Of a stretch of DNA of 64,000 bases, positions 25,752 through 33,267 are shown piece after piece. Made by a program: the position numbers and the translations under genes. The stretch is taken from the NCBI GenBank assembly GCA_963781105.1, contig CAWAED010000012.1:1-64000 (forward strand), in the 5' to 3' direction. Each line of letters begins with the position of its first letter. Position 1 is the first letter of the stretch. The DNA is from Palsa-295 sp963781105. GTDB taxonomy: Bacteria > Acidobacteriota > Terriglobia > Acidiferrales > UBA7541. The notes under the pieces were generated by a model. It ran no database searches. It saw only the letters and a program-made list of their open reading frames with translations, and was not told the origin of the DNA.

Positions 25752-26618
25752 TTGTCCATCCATGGCCGTCGCGAATTTCTGAAGTTTTCGCTTGCGGGCG
25801 CAGGCGCTTTGGCCGCGGGCAAATTGGCGCGCGGCGCGGCGGCTCCATCGGCGCATCGTCCGCTGGGCGTGCAGCTTTACACCGTGCGCGACGCCGCGGA
25901 GAGGGATCTGCCCGGCGTGCTGGCGGCGGTGCGCAAGATCGGCTACCGCGAAGTGGAGACTTACTGGAACGTTTACACGCATCCGGCCGTGGAATTGCGG
26001 CGGATGATCACCGATCACGGGCTGCGCGTGCCGAGCGGCCATTTCGATTACGACGGCCTGGAGTCCAAGATTGATTACGCAAAAACTCTGGGGGTGCAGT
26101 ACATGATTTGTCCGATGCTGCCGGAAAAAATGTGGAACGAGCTGGACGGCTACAAGAGCGCCGCCGCGCAATTGAACGTTTGGGGCGAGAAAGTACAGAA
26201 GGCCGGGATGCAGCTTGGTTTTCACAATCACAATTACGAATTCAAGCGCTTTGGCGGGACTACTGGCTTCGCAACTTTGATGAATGAGACGGATGCCAAG
26301 CTGGTTTGCCTGGAAATGGATTGCTATTGGATCGTGGAGGCGGGCGAAGATCCGTTGAAAATGATGGAGCGCTACAGCAACCGCATCAAGGAAATACATC
26401 TGAAGGACCGCAAGTCCGGATTCCCCACCTCGCAGGTGAAGGACGCCGCCGCCGAACATTTTACGGAAGTCGGCTCCGGGACAATTCACTGGAAGCCGAT
26501 CCTGGCCGCCGCGGAAAAGCTCGGCATAAAACATTTCTACGTCGAACGCGATTCGGGCGACCTGCCTCCGCTCGAGAGCCTGCGCATCAGTTTCGAGTAT
26601 CTCCAGCCGTTGATGTAG
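25752..26618 (+). CDS. Tat-exported sugar phosphate isomerase/epimerase-like protein
   Basis: Predicted 288-residue TIM-barrel protein of the xylose isomerase-like/AP endonuclease 2 family. The N-terminus carries a twin-arginine signal (GRREFLKFSLAGAGALAAG), so it is exported folded. The barrel shows GVQLYTVRD, KIGYREVETYW, GFHNHNYEF, CLEMDCYWIVEAGEDP and IKEIHLKDRK, with the His, Glu and Asp positions expected of metal ligands. The start is a TTG at 25752 with GGGAGA upstream; no ATG fits the signal. It follows the TolB-like gene on the same strand by 91 bases. Likely a periplasmic sugar epimerase/isomerase or glycoside-oxidation accessory. Confidence 0.86.
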   Translation: MSIHGRREFLKFSLAGAGALAAGKLARGAAAPSAHRPLGVQLYTVRDAAERDLPGVLAAVRKIGYREVETYWNVYTHPAVELRRMITDHGLRVPSGHFDYDGLESKIDYAKTLGVQYMICPMLPEKMWNELDGYKSAAAQLNVWGEKVQKAGMQLGFHNHNYEFKRFGGTTGFATLMNETDAKLVCLEMDCYWIVEAGEDPLKMMERYSNRIKEIHLKDRKSGFPTSQVKDAAAEHFTEVGSGTIHWKPILAAAEKLGIKHFYVERDSGDLPPLESLRISFEYLQPLM

Positions 26619-26691
26619 CGACGCGATAGCCGAACCGTGATTCGTGGCGGACGGTTGTGGTGTGAGATTTTTGGCGTTTGATAACTGCGTT

Positions 26692-26844
26692 TTTGTGTCG
26701 ATTAGAACGGGATGCGATCGTTTGTTTTGAGAGGTTTACGGGCGAAACGCGTTGCGGTTTGTATCGAATAAGAATTGACGCGACCGTTTGTTTTGAACGA
26801 GTTATGCGAATTATTGTTCCGGCGAAAGTGTCCATTTGTATCGA
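26692..26844. repeat. Imperfect tandem repeats of about 66-77 bp
   Basis: TTTGTRTCGA recurs at 26692, 26758 and 26835, and GCGAYCGTTTGTTTTGA at 26714 and 26780, giving two and a part copies of a degenerate unit. The region 26619-27264 otherwise has no credible gene; its right part is a low-complexity stretch built of GAGTGGC-like words. Confidence 0.5.
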
Positions 26845-27264
26845 GAAGTGCCGCTGCGATCTGCGACCCGTGAGTGGTGATTTGGCAGTGACTAGTGGCT
26901 CGTGATGAGTGGCGAGTGAGCGGCGGAGCGGGGATGTAACATTGTAGTTGGGACGTTACATGAGGTTTTGGGGCGGCCAGTTGGTGAGTGGCGCGACAAC
27001 TGAGGGGCGCGAGGCGGTTTTTGGGTAGAGTTTTCCCTGGGGGTGGGAGTGGTCTGCCCGTCGCCGTTGTAGCGGAGTGCATGTGGCGTCCTCAGTGGGC
27101 TGGTACAGTGGCCCGATTCTATTTTATCACATTTACTGTATGATTACTAGTCCCGAAATGGGAAAGGCTGAGGGGTTGGGCGAGGGCGCGGTGGCGCGGT
27201 GGCGCGCTAGCGCCATCTGCGAAACAAATTGTTTTGAGGAAGTGACGGGTATAGGCTCTAGCCG

Positions 27265-27717
27265 ATGCGTTTCGACTTTAAAGCGGTGATCGCCACGGGA
27301 ATTTCCGTGTGGTTGGCAGTGCTGGCGTGCCTGATGGGCTGCACACTTCCGAACCTTGCGAGCGCTGATGCGGTCAACGCTTCTTCCGTGCATCAGAGTT
27401 CATCCGAGCGAAACTCGATGGACCTGATGGAGGGCATGGAAAACTGCCCTCATCATCATTTCGATGGGAGTGCTCCGGCGAAACCAAACGGCGACAAGCC
27501 CGTGCACGGCGGGAATATGCCGTGCTGTCCGGTGGAAGTTACTGTTGCAGCGAAGCCGGACATCGCCAAGCTAGGAATTGCGCTCCCGCGTGATTTCGTT
27601 TTGCTCACGAACGCTGATTTAGTGACGACTTGGGTTTATCACGCGACGGAATGTGTTCCTTCCGTGTGGCACGGTGGCAGAGACACACTCCTCGCAACAC
27701 ACCTTCTTCGCATCTAG
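27265..27717 (+). CDS. His/Cys-rich lipoprotein, possible metal-binding
   Basis: Predicted 150-residue protein. A hydrophobic leader ends in a lipobox-like LACLMGC (Cys26 region), suggesting a lipoprotein. The mature part has a CPHHHFDG motif near residue 61, a Gly/Asn/Met segment and MPCCPVEV near residue 86, which together could bind copper or another soft metal. No named domain is recognised, though the layout resembles acidobacterial proteins placed before copper-efflux genes. No efflux genes are present here. A 41-residue Cys-rich exported peptide follows 92 bases downstream, ahead of a clear terminator. Confidence 0.6.
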   Translation: MRFDFKAVIATGISVWLAVLACLMGCTLPNLASADAVNASSVHQSSSERNSMDLMEGMENCPHHHFDGSAPAKPNGDKPVHGGNMPCCPVEVTVAAKPDIAKLGIALPRDFVLLTNADLVTTWVYHATECVPSVWHGGRDTLLATHLLRI

Positions 27718-27809
27718 AAATCATCTCCACGAATTGTGCCCCGATTTTCCCGCTGACGGCATCGCTGTCGGCCGACAAAACCCATTTCGATTTTCAAAGG
27801 AGAAAATCC

Positions 27810-27935
27810 ATGAAGAAAATGAGAGCAATTGTGTTGATGGCAGTGATCGCACTCGGTTTCGCGGGAGCAGTAAGGGCGGCGCAGACAGCATGCTGCGATT
27901 CCGCCGAGTGCTGCGCTTCCTGTAACGGGTGCTAG
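27810..27935 (+). CDS. 41-residue exported Cys-rich peptide
   Basis: Short gene with a strong ribosome site (AAGGAG, 9 bases before ATG). The product has a textbook signal peptide (MKKMRAIVLMAVIALGFAGA, cleavage after VRAA) and a mature 17-residue peptide with seven cysteines in the arrangement CC...CC..C..C (TACCDSAECCASCNGC). This looks like a tiny secreted metal chelator or structural disulfide peptide. It is followed 25 bases later by a strong terminator, which supports a real transcription unit with the His/Cys lipoprotein upstream. I know of no named family. Confidence 0.7.
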   Translation: MKKMRAIVLMAVIALGFAGAVRAAQTACCDSAECCASCNGC

Positions 27936-27960
27936 GAGCAAGCGAGTAAAGTGAACTCGG

Positions 27961-27997
27961 GAAGGCGCGGGCCAGTACATCCGCGCCTTCTTATTTC
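27961..27997 (+). terminator. Rho-independent terminator
   Basis: Perfect 10-bp stem GAAGGCGCGG/CCGCGCCTTC around a 10-base loop, followed by TTATTTCTT. It ends the Cys-rich peptide transcript. Confidence 0.85.
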
Positions 27998-28353
27998 TTG
28001 GCGGTAACGAGCGGATTCGCGGATCGCGCGGGAGCACGCGGGTCACGCCGAGGTGTGGCGGGGAAACTCGAAAACTTCGCGGGAAAGGCACCGCGAAAGG
28101 TAGGGTGCTGCGCGCCGTCTTTTCCGGGCGCTTCCGCGCCGGACTAAGTTTATGCCGCGCCTCCGGCGCTGGTGCCTTGCCTCGATTTGACCTGTGCGCT
28201 GGAACGGAATGTGAATCAACCGGCGTGCTAGGGCGTCAGTTTGCTGGGGCGAAGGGAAACTTTCGAGTTCAAGCCAGACAGACTCGCCTGCGGCGAGAGG
28301 GCAACACCCCGAAAATCCAAATATTACCGCGAAACAGCGGAAGGGTGTGCGAC

Positions 28354-28822
28354 CTACGTCGTCGGTTGACGGCTGTCCTTCTTAGAGGATGAGAGGCGTG
28401 AAAATCGAGTTATGGCAATGCGTGGAAGATGAGTAAAATTCAAGTATTCGCAGAGTCCCTGTAGGTCCGGAAACATCGTCGAAGCGTTGATTCCCAATTG
28501 ATTCAGTTGGCCTCTGATGAGCGGGAAGTAGGAAGTAGTTCGCTTGGACGCGACACTTCTCACAATCCCTTTTATAGCTCTTGTTGTCTTCGAGCGGTAT
28601 AAACCCGTTTTCTGGGTCGATATACTTGTGCACAGTGAACCAACCGCTCTGTGCAACGATTGTCCTAGTTATGTGTTTCGGTTGGAATATTTTAGTACGA
28701 CCATCGTCAAACGGTGATTCCGTTCCTTGCTTCGCAACATCGTCAGTCGAGAACGGAAGAATCCAAACGACTCCATCCTCTCCGTCCTTTGGATCGTTCC
28801 TGACAGCAAACCAGAGGATCGC
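28354..28822 (-). pseudogene. C-terminal half of an FRG-domain gene, frameshifted
   Basis: Minus-strand reading from 28822 gives AILWFAVRNDPKDGEDGVVW, then GWFTVHKYIDPENGFIPLED and EKCRVQANYF in one frame, followed, after removal of a 7-base tandem duplication at 28524-28537, by PLIRGQLNQLGINASTMFPD and LQGLCEYLNF in the next frame. This is the C-terminal half of an FRG domain, a module of abortive-infection-type proteins. The N-terminal half (with the conserved FRGQ motif) is absent because the sequence joins directly to a DUF262-like gene at 28822. Confidence 0.75.
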
Positions 28823-29460
28823 GCCTTAAGCATCGACAGCTCGGTCGGATCAATCGCAGTACCTTGCTGATTAATTTTGAAGAATGAGTGTTCGGCCTTA
28901 GTAGCGTCCCCGGTTACCCATTGCACATTGATTGCGAGCGATCCCAATTTCTTTGCGCGGTCAATGTGCTCTGGTTTCGCTGCTCTCGTAGGATTGCCGA
29001 TCGCAAACTTCAAATCCGCATATGAACCGACCTCTTTCTTTATGATTTTTCGCGTTTGCTCGGCGGCTTCAGCTTGGGCTGGAGGGATCGAGTGCTCGAA
29101 AAACTCGTGCGACATTTCGCCGTCGCCGTAGTCGTCCTGAACCCAAGCGACTAGAGAGCTAAGGCGATGGGAACCGTCTATCACAAAAACGTCGTTACTT
29201 GGCGATCTCCATAAGATAATCGCGGGAACCAGGTCATCGTTTACGAAAGACTTCACCAGTTCCGCTACCGTCTCTGGTTCCCAATTAGGCGTTTCCCTCT
29301 GAAAATCTGGCTTTTTCAACACACTGTAAAAGAACTTTCCTTTTTCCAGCTCCGTGATCGTCTGAGTTGCGGGAAGATTGGCGCCCGACGACTTGTCGGC
29401 TCTAACTTCAAAGTCTTCTCGCGGGATCAAACCATCGAGATTTACGTAGCTTTTTGGCAT
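28823..29460 (-). pseudogene. Truncated DUF262/ParB-like gene fused to an FRG remnant
   Basis: The protein begins MPKSYVNLDGLIPREDFEV and continues with FQRETPNWEPETVAELVKSF, FVIDGSHRLSSLVAWVQDDY (a DUF262/ParB-like DGxHR nucleotide-binding motif) and FFKINQQGTAIDPTELSMLK, where the family segment stops. Beyond about 28823 the same frame runs out of register through FRG-domain DNA to a stop at 28669. So the C-terminal part is lost by deletion or recombination. I place the start at the ATG at 29460, with AGGATC upstream; a GTG at 29514 is possible. DUF262 proteins often belong to restriction or antiphage loci. Confidence 0.7.
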
Positions 29461-29742
29461 CCAATGATCCTGAGGGTGAATTTTACTCGTGAAGCTACTA
29501 CGCTCATCGTACACCTGCGAGCGACCGCCGTCTAAGTAGTTTGAACTCGAACCTAATTATAGTTCAACTATACTTTTGCAAGAAGTAACTACCTCGCAGC
29601 CCAATTAAGACGGATGGGGCAGCCGCCATCCCGTTCGGGCGGCTTGGAAGGATGGCCCAACCGCCGTTCGATCGCGCGGCACCTCACAGTGCCACTGAAG
29701 TCTTGTTCGGAGCTAGCTTTGCGAGTTCGTCGACAATGCGGC

Positions 29743-30405
29743 TCATGCCTCGCGAGCCGTCGTTTCCTTAGCCAATTGAAGCAGCGCATCAAGAAATAAC
29801 GTAACGTCGATCAAGCACCAGTTTACGAACGGAAGAGGAGAATTTGCACCGTGGGTCTCGATATACCCGATAGCTATGCTGCCATCACTCCTGAAGTCTT
29901 GGTACTGCTGCAAGCACGCCGCATTGGGATGGGAAAGTTCGCTCAGCAATCCATAAGTGTCCTTGGCCGCTTCCCATCCATGCGCTTGTCGCTGGTATTC
30001 CTCATACATCGAAACTGCGTTTCCGATTCGAATCGGGTCTGGTACTGTCGGCAGAGGTTGCAGCGAAGCTGGTGCGTACTTGTCGCCGTACTTCTTCGCC
30101 CACATATTTCCGATGGCGGCGGGTGTCAGGACCGTCCACGCCTCTTCCCAGTTTTTCGCTTGATAGCAATCCCTGAGCTTGCCGCTCATGTAACATGCGT
30201 GAGCAGTCCATTCAAAAACGTGCCTGCTAACGATGGTGGCCGCTGGGACATTCTCAGTATCCGCAAGAAGTATTAACCCACCGAGAATCTTGTGGATGTG
30301 CGCGATCGCGGACTAGGCATATAGCTTCGTTCCCCACTGCACCAATTCTTCCGTCCGAGGCTGTTTTGGCGCAACGCGCGGCCTAGAAAGCGGCGGGAGG
30401 CTCAC
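29743..30405 (-). pseudogene. Unknown protein gene interrupted by an amber codon
   Basis: From a GTG at 30405 the frame reads SLPPLSRPRV, then PRTEELVQWGTKLYA, then a TAG at 30313-30315, and continues in the same frame as AHIHKILGGLILLADTENVP, VSRHVFEWTAHACYMSGKL and YQAKNWEEAWTVL to a stop at 29743. The downstream part alone could start at the ATG at 30189 (148 residues), but the coherent sequence before it shows that more was once coding. The family is not recognised; it is helical and soluble. It lies in the same decayed block as the DUF262 and FRG remnants. 29461-29742 holds no other gene. Confidence 0.6.
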
Positions 30406-30618
30406 GTGACTTAGCCCATCCGCTACCAATTTGATTGGACGAATGCCCCTCATGCGATTGTGGCAAGTATAACATGGGGTTATTTGCTCTCGTGTTACGG
30501 GTCGCCCAGTGCGGGCACGGGCCGAGACGCGACGGTTATCGCGGTGGCGGGGGGCCTAGCAGTTGCGCCAGCGCGGCCTAGGCCCGTTGTGACGCGATCC
30601 GTTAAGTCAGCGGCAATT

Positions 30619-30681
30619 GCGGGCGCAGCAAGCAGCGCCCCTGCGAACGGCGAAGAGTACAGCCAAGAGTGGCTGTGCCAC
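30619..30681. repeat. Short hairpin repeats (GCGGGCGCAGCAAGCAGCGCCC and CAGCCA/TGGCTG)
   Basis: Two dispersed words sit together: a GGGCGCAGCAAGCAGCGCCCC element (second copy near 40482) and a GAGTACAGCCAAGAGTGGCTGTGCCAC element at 30656-30681 (other copies at 60206 and 62336). They lie just past the stop of the DUF72 gene. The stretch 30406-30687 has no gene. Confidence 0.7.
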
Positions 30682-30687
30682 GCTTGC

Positions 30688-31503
30688 TCACGGCTCGTTC
30701 TTGCGACTCCACAATTCTAGGAAGAGGGCTACTGTGGCTGGGGAGTGGCCTGCGTAGTGGTTGTTGGCGTAGGCGTAGACTTTTTTGCCGCGGTGGGTGG
30801 TGGTGTAGCAGTAGTCTACCCAGTGGGAGAGGGCGGCGCGGCGGTCAATGACGGTTTTGTCCCAGGTTTTGGTTTGTGCTTCGATTTCTTTGCGATCGCC
30901 TAGCCATCTTATGTAGGTGAAGCCGGCGGTAACGGGGTCGAGTTTTTGGGTTAGGTCCTGGATGGCGGGCATCCAGGATTGGTCAATTACGGCTAGCGCT
31001 ACTTGATGCTGGCGCAGAAGATCGGTGAATGGTTGGTCCAGCCAGTATTTATTCCTGATTTCCAACGCGACTTGAAAATCCTTGGGAAGTTTTTCGAGGA
31101 ATGGGCGGAGGCGCGCCTGGAAGTCGGCGCCGGTCTTGAATGTAGCGCTATTGAAATAGGGGAACTGCAGGAGCAGGGGGCCGAGTTTATCGCCTAGATG
31201 TTCGGCGGCGGCCAGGAAGCCGGCGAATTCGTCGGCGCAATCCGCTAGACATTTTTCGTGAGTGATGACTTGCGGGACTTTCAGCGCGAAGAGGAAGTTC
31301 GCGGGAGTTTTCTGCGCCCAGTTTTTCACGGTGGAGACGGCGGGAGTGCCGTAGAAGGTGGAGTCAACCTCGACGGTGTCGAATTTGGTGGAGTAGTAGG
31401 TTAGGAAGTCACGGGGTTGCATATTGGCGGGGTAGAAGGAGCCTTGCCAGCCTGCGGCGGTGAAGGAGGAGGTGCCGACGCGGATGGGGGCGGTTGGCGG
31501 CAT
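30688..31503 (-). CDS. DUF72 family protein
   Basis: Predicted 271-residue TIM-barrel-like protein of the DUF72 (YecE) family. Characteristic segments are IRVGTSSFTAAGWQGSFYP at the N-terminus, YYSTKFDTVEVDSTFYGTP, FALKVPQVITHEK, LLLQFPYFN, ALEIRNKYW and the C-terminal VYAYANNHYAGHSPATV. No reaction is established for the family. I start at the ATG at 31503, which begins right before the conserved core; the preceding open codons are not family-like. No obvious ribosome site is visible. It stands alone between the decayed block and an exported protein. Confidence 0.92.
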   Translation of the reverse strand: MPPTAPIRVGTSSFTAAGWQGSFYPANMQPRDFLTYYSTKFDTVEVDSTFYGTPAVSTVKNWAQKTPANFLFALKVPQVITHEKCLADCADEFAGFLAAAEHLGDKLGPLLLQFPYFNSATFKTGADFQARLRPFLEKLPKDFQVALEIRNKYWLDQPFTDLLRQHQVALAVIDQSWMPAIQDLTQKLDPVTAGFTYIRWLGDRKEIEAQTKTWDKTVIDRRAALSHWVDYCYTTTHRGKKVYAYANNHYAGHSPATVALFLELWSRKNEP

Positions 31504-31605
31504 GCGCGAGAGAGTAGCGGGAGAGAGGCGAAGACGCAACCCTGCGACCCGCTACTGGCGGGTCTCACGGTGATTTGTCCTTCGGACAATTCAGGCGTGC
31601 CGATA

Positions 31606-32304
31606 TTACAGCGAGGCGCGGTTTGTGGCGGTTCTGTAGGTGCAGGTGATTTGCGCTAGCGATTGCGCGAATTGGATGGCTTGGGCGGTGGTGATGTTGG
31701 TGGGGAGCTTTAGCAAGCCGGAGCCGGCGAGATTGGTGATCATCGTGGCGATGCCGGAATTCGCTTGGGTCCAATTTACCGTGCCGCTGGTGGTGTTGCT
31801 GACTACGTAGGAATCGATTACGCGGAGCATGGTGCCGGGCGAGAGCAGGATGCCGTTGTTGGCGTTCATGGCGTTGACGAGATCGAGCGAGAACCATTTC
31901 AGGTCTTGGGAATTGGTGTCGGCGGGGACGGTGATGAGGTTGCTGGCGATTCCGGCGTCCACGATGGAATTCATGGCGGCGGTTTGCGCGGCGGCGTTGG
32001 CGGAGCCGTCGGAGTTGGTGGGCGGAAGCGCGTCGGCGACGGCGCTGGCGAGGGCGACGACGGCGAGGGAGGTGGGCTGCGTTTGCACAATTTTCGAGAC
32101 GGAGACGCCGTACTGCTTGAATTGCGCCATGGTCATGCCGTATTGCAGGGTGACGAGATTGGTGCGCACGGCGTTGCCGACGAAACATTCGACGGCGGCG
32201 TTTTGTCCTGAGGTGCAGGATTGCGCGCGAGCGGGCGGTGCGGCGATTGCGGCGGAAGCTGCGGCGAGACACACCCCTAGGCGCAGGGATTTACGGATAG
32301 TCAT
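31606..32304 (-). CDS. Exported hypothetical protein
   Basis: Predicted 232-residue protein with a signal peptide (basic MTIRKSLRLG, Ala-rich core, cleavage near ARA-Q). The mature part is rich in Ala, Asn, Thr and Val with few charges (TLQYGMTMAQFKQYGVSVSK, SYVVSNTTSGTVNWTQANS), and it has two or three cysteines. No domain recognised. AAGGAGCC lies 7 bases before the ATG. Probably a periplasmic or secreted protein. Confidence 0.7.
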   Translation of the reverse strand: MTIRKSLRLGVCLAAASAAIAAPPARAQSCTSGQNAAVECFVGNAVRTNLVTLQYGMTMAQFKQYGVSVSKIVQTQPTSLAVVALASAVADALPPTNSDGSANAAAQTAAMNSIVDAGIASNLITVPADTNSQDLKWFSLDLVNAMNANNGILLSPGTMLRVIDSYVVSNTTSGTVNWTQANSGIATMITNLAGSGLLKLPTNITTAQAIQFAQSLAQITCTYRTATNRASL

Positions 32305-32557
32305 TTGGATGGCTCCTTAAACGAGATCTGTAGGCGCGCAACTCCACGGGGTTGCGGCCGTGGAATTTGTAGCGGCTGGGCGATTCCGCAACGCGAAGGG
32401 ATGATGCATCAGGCAGGATGGAGGCGGCAACTGGCCGCGCGAACAGTTTGAGGCCAGCGTAATTTTGCGCAGCGTGGATTTTGGTGGCGCGTGCGCTATT
32501 TTCGTGGGAAAAGTTGACAGCGGCGGCCGCATGGGACAACACTGGCCGTGACGAACG

Positions 32558-32968
32558 ATGGAAACGAACGCGCGAAAATTGAGCACGCATCAAAAGGCGG
32601 TGCTGATACAGGTGCTGCTGACGTTTCCCGCGCAGCGCGTGAATGTGTGCTGCCAGCGGGAGGCGAGCGGTGCGTTCGAATACGCGCAGGATTTTTTGAC
32701 GATCTTCAAGGTGATTGGGTGGGACGTTCAGGAAGGAGCAGCGGTAGCGAATTGGAACGGCGAGACGGCGGGATTGTCGATGGTGGTGGCGTCGCCGGGC
32801 AGCTTGCCGGTGGGGGCGGAGGCGCTGCGGGATGTCTTGCGGATTTATGGAATTGAGGTGGCGACGGTTTGCGATCCGAAGTGCGGGGTGAGTGCCGGCG
32901 GATTTATTTTTAATGTGGGCGCGCGTGATGCGCAGGATGCGGTGCGGGCCGCGGATGACGCGGCGTAG
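32558..32968 (+). CDS. Hypothetical protein, about 136 aa
   Basis: The frame from the ATG at 32558 gives a soluble mixed alpha/beta protein with a plausible fold (KAVLIQVLLTFPAQRVNVCC, FEYAQDFLTIFKVIGWDVQE, RDVLRIYGIEVATVCDPKC). It has paired cysteines near residues 31-32 and two more near residue 106. No family is recognised, and no clear ribosome site is visible. The pattern of hydrophobic periodicity makes it more likely real than not. The stretch 32969-33267 downstream holds no gene. Confidence 0.45.
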   Translation: METNARKLSTHQKAVLIQVLLTFPAQRVNVCCQREASGAFEYAQDFLTIFKVIGWDVQEGAAVANWNGETAGLSMVVASPGSLPVGAEALRDVLRIYGIEVATVCDPKCGVSAGGFIFNVGARDAQDAVRAADDAA

Positions 32969-33267
32969 AACGCAGTGATTGCCGGGGCTGACCGCCGATC
33001 GGGAGATTGGCGGTCCCAAGCGGCGCGCCGCCGGTTACTAATGCGTTGAGATTTTTGCAGTGGGCTTGACTTGGCGCAGGGCTGAGTCAAACTGGAATCC
33101 CTTCCGTATTGCTCCACTGGTGCAAGACTGCCCTCTCCGGTCTAGCTTTGGCGTGATCGTTTGTCTGTTCATCGCCACGAGCGCCGGCCGGCGGAGCGAC
33201 CTCGCGAAATTTTGTTTGTGGAGGATTTTCGCGCGGCTCCCATTGTTTCAGCAGCAGAGGAGGGGCT

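Noticed and set aside
28168..28310. Possible cobalamin riboswitch (GGTGCC start and AAGCCAGACAGACTCGCC near the end)
   Set aside because: The core GGGAA...GGTG...ACTGT order does not hold, paired stems are not convincing and there is no B12-related gene downstream. A covariance search with the cobalamin riboswitch model would decide.
30313..30315. TAG read as pyrrolysine
   Set aside because: No methylamine-type gene, no pylT-like RNA in view; amber disruption is simpler.
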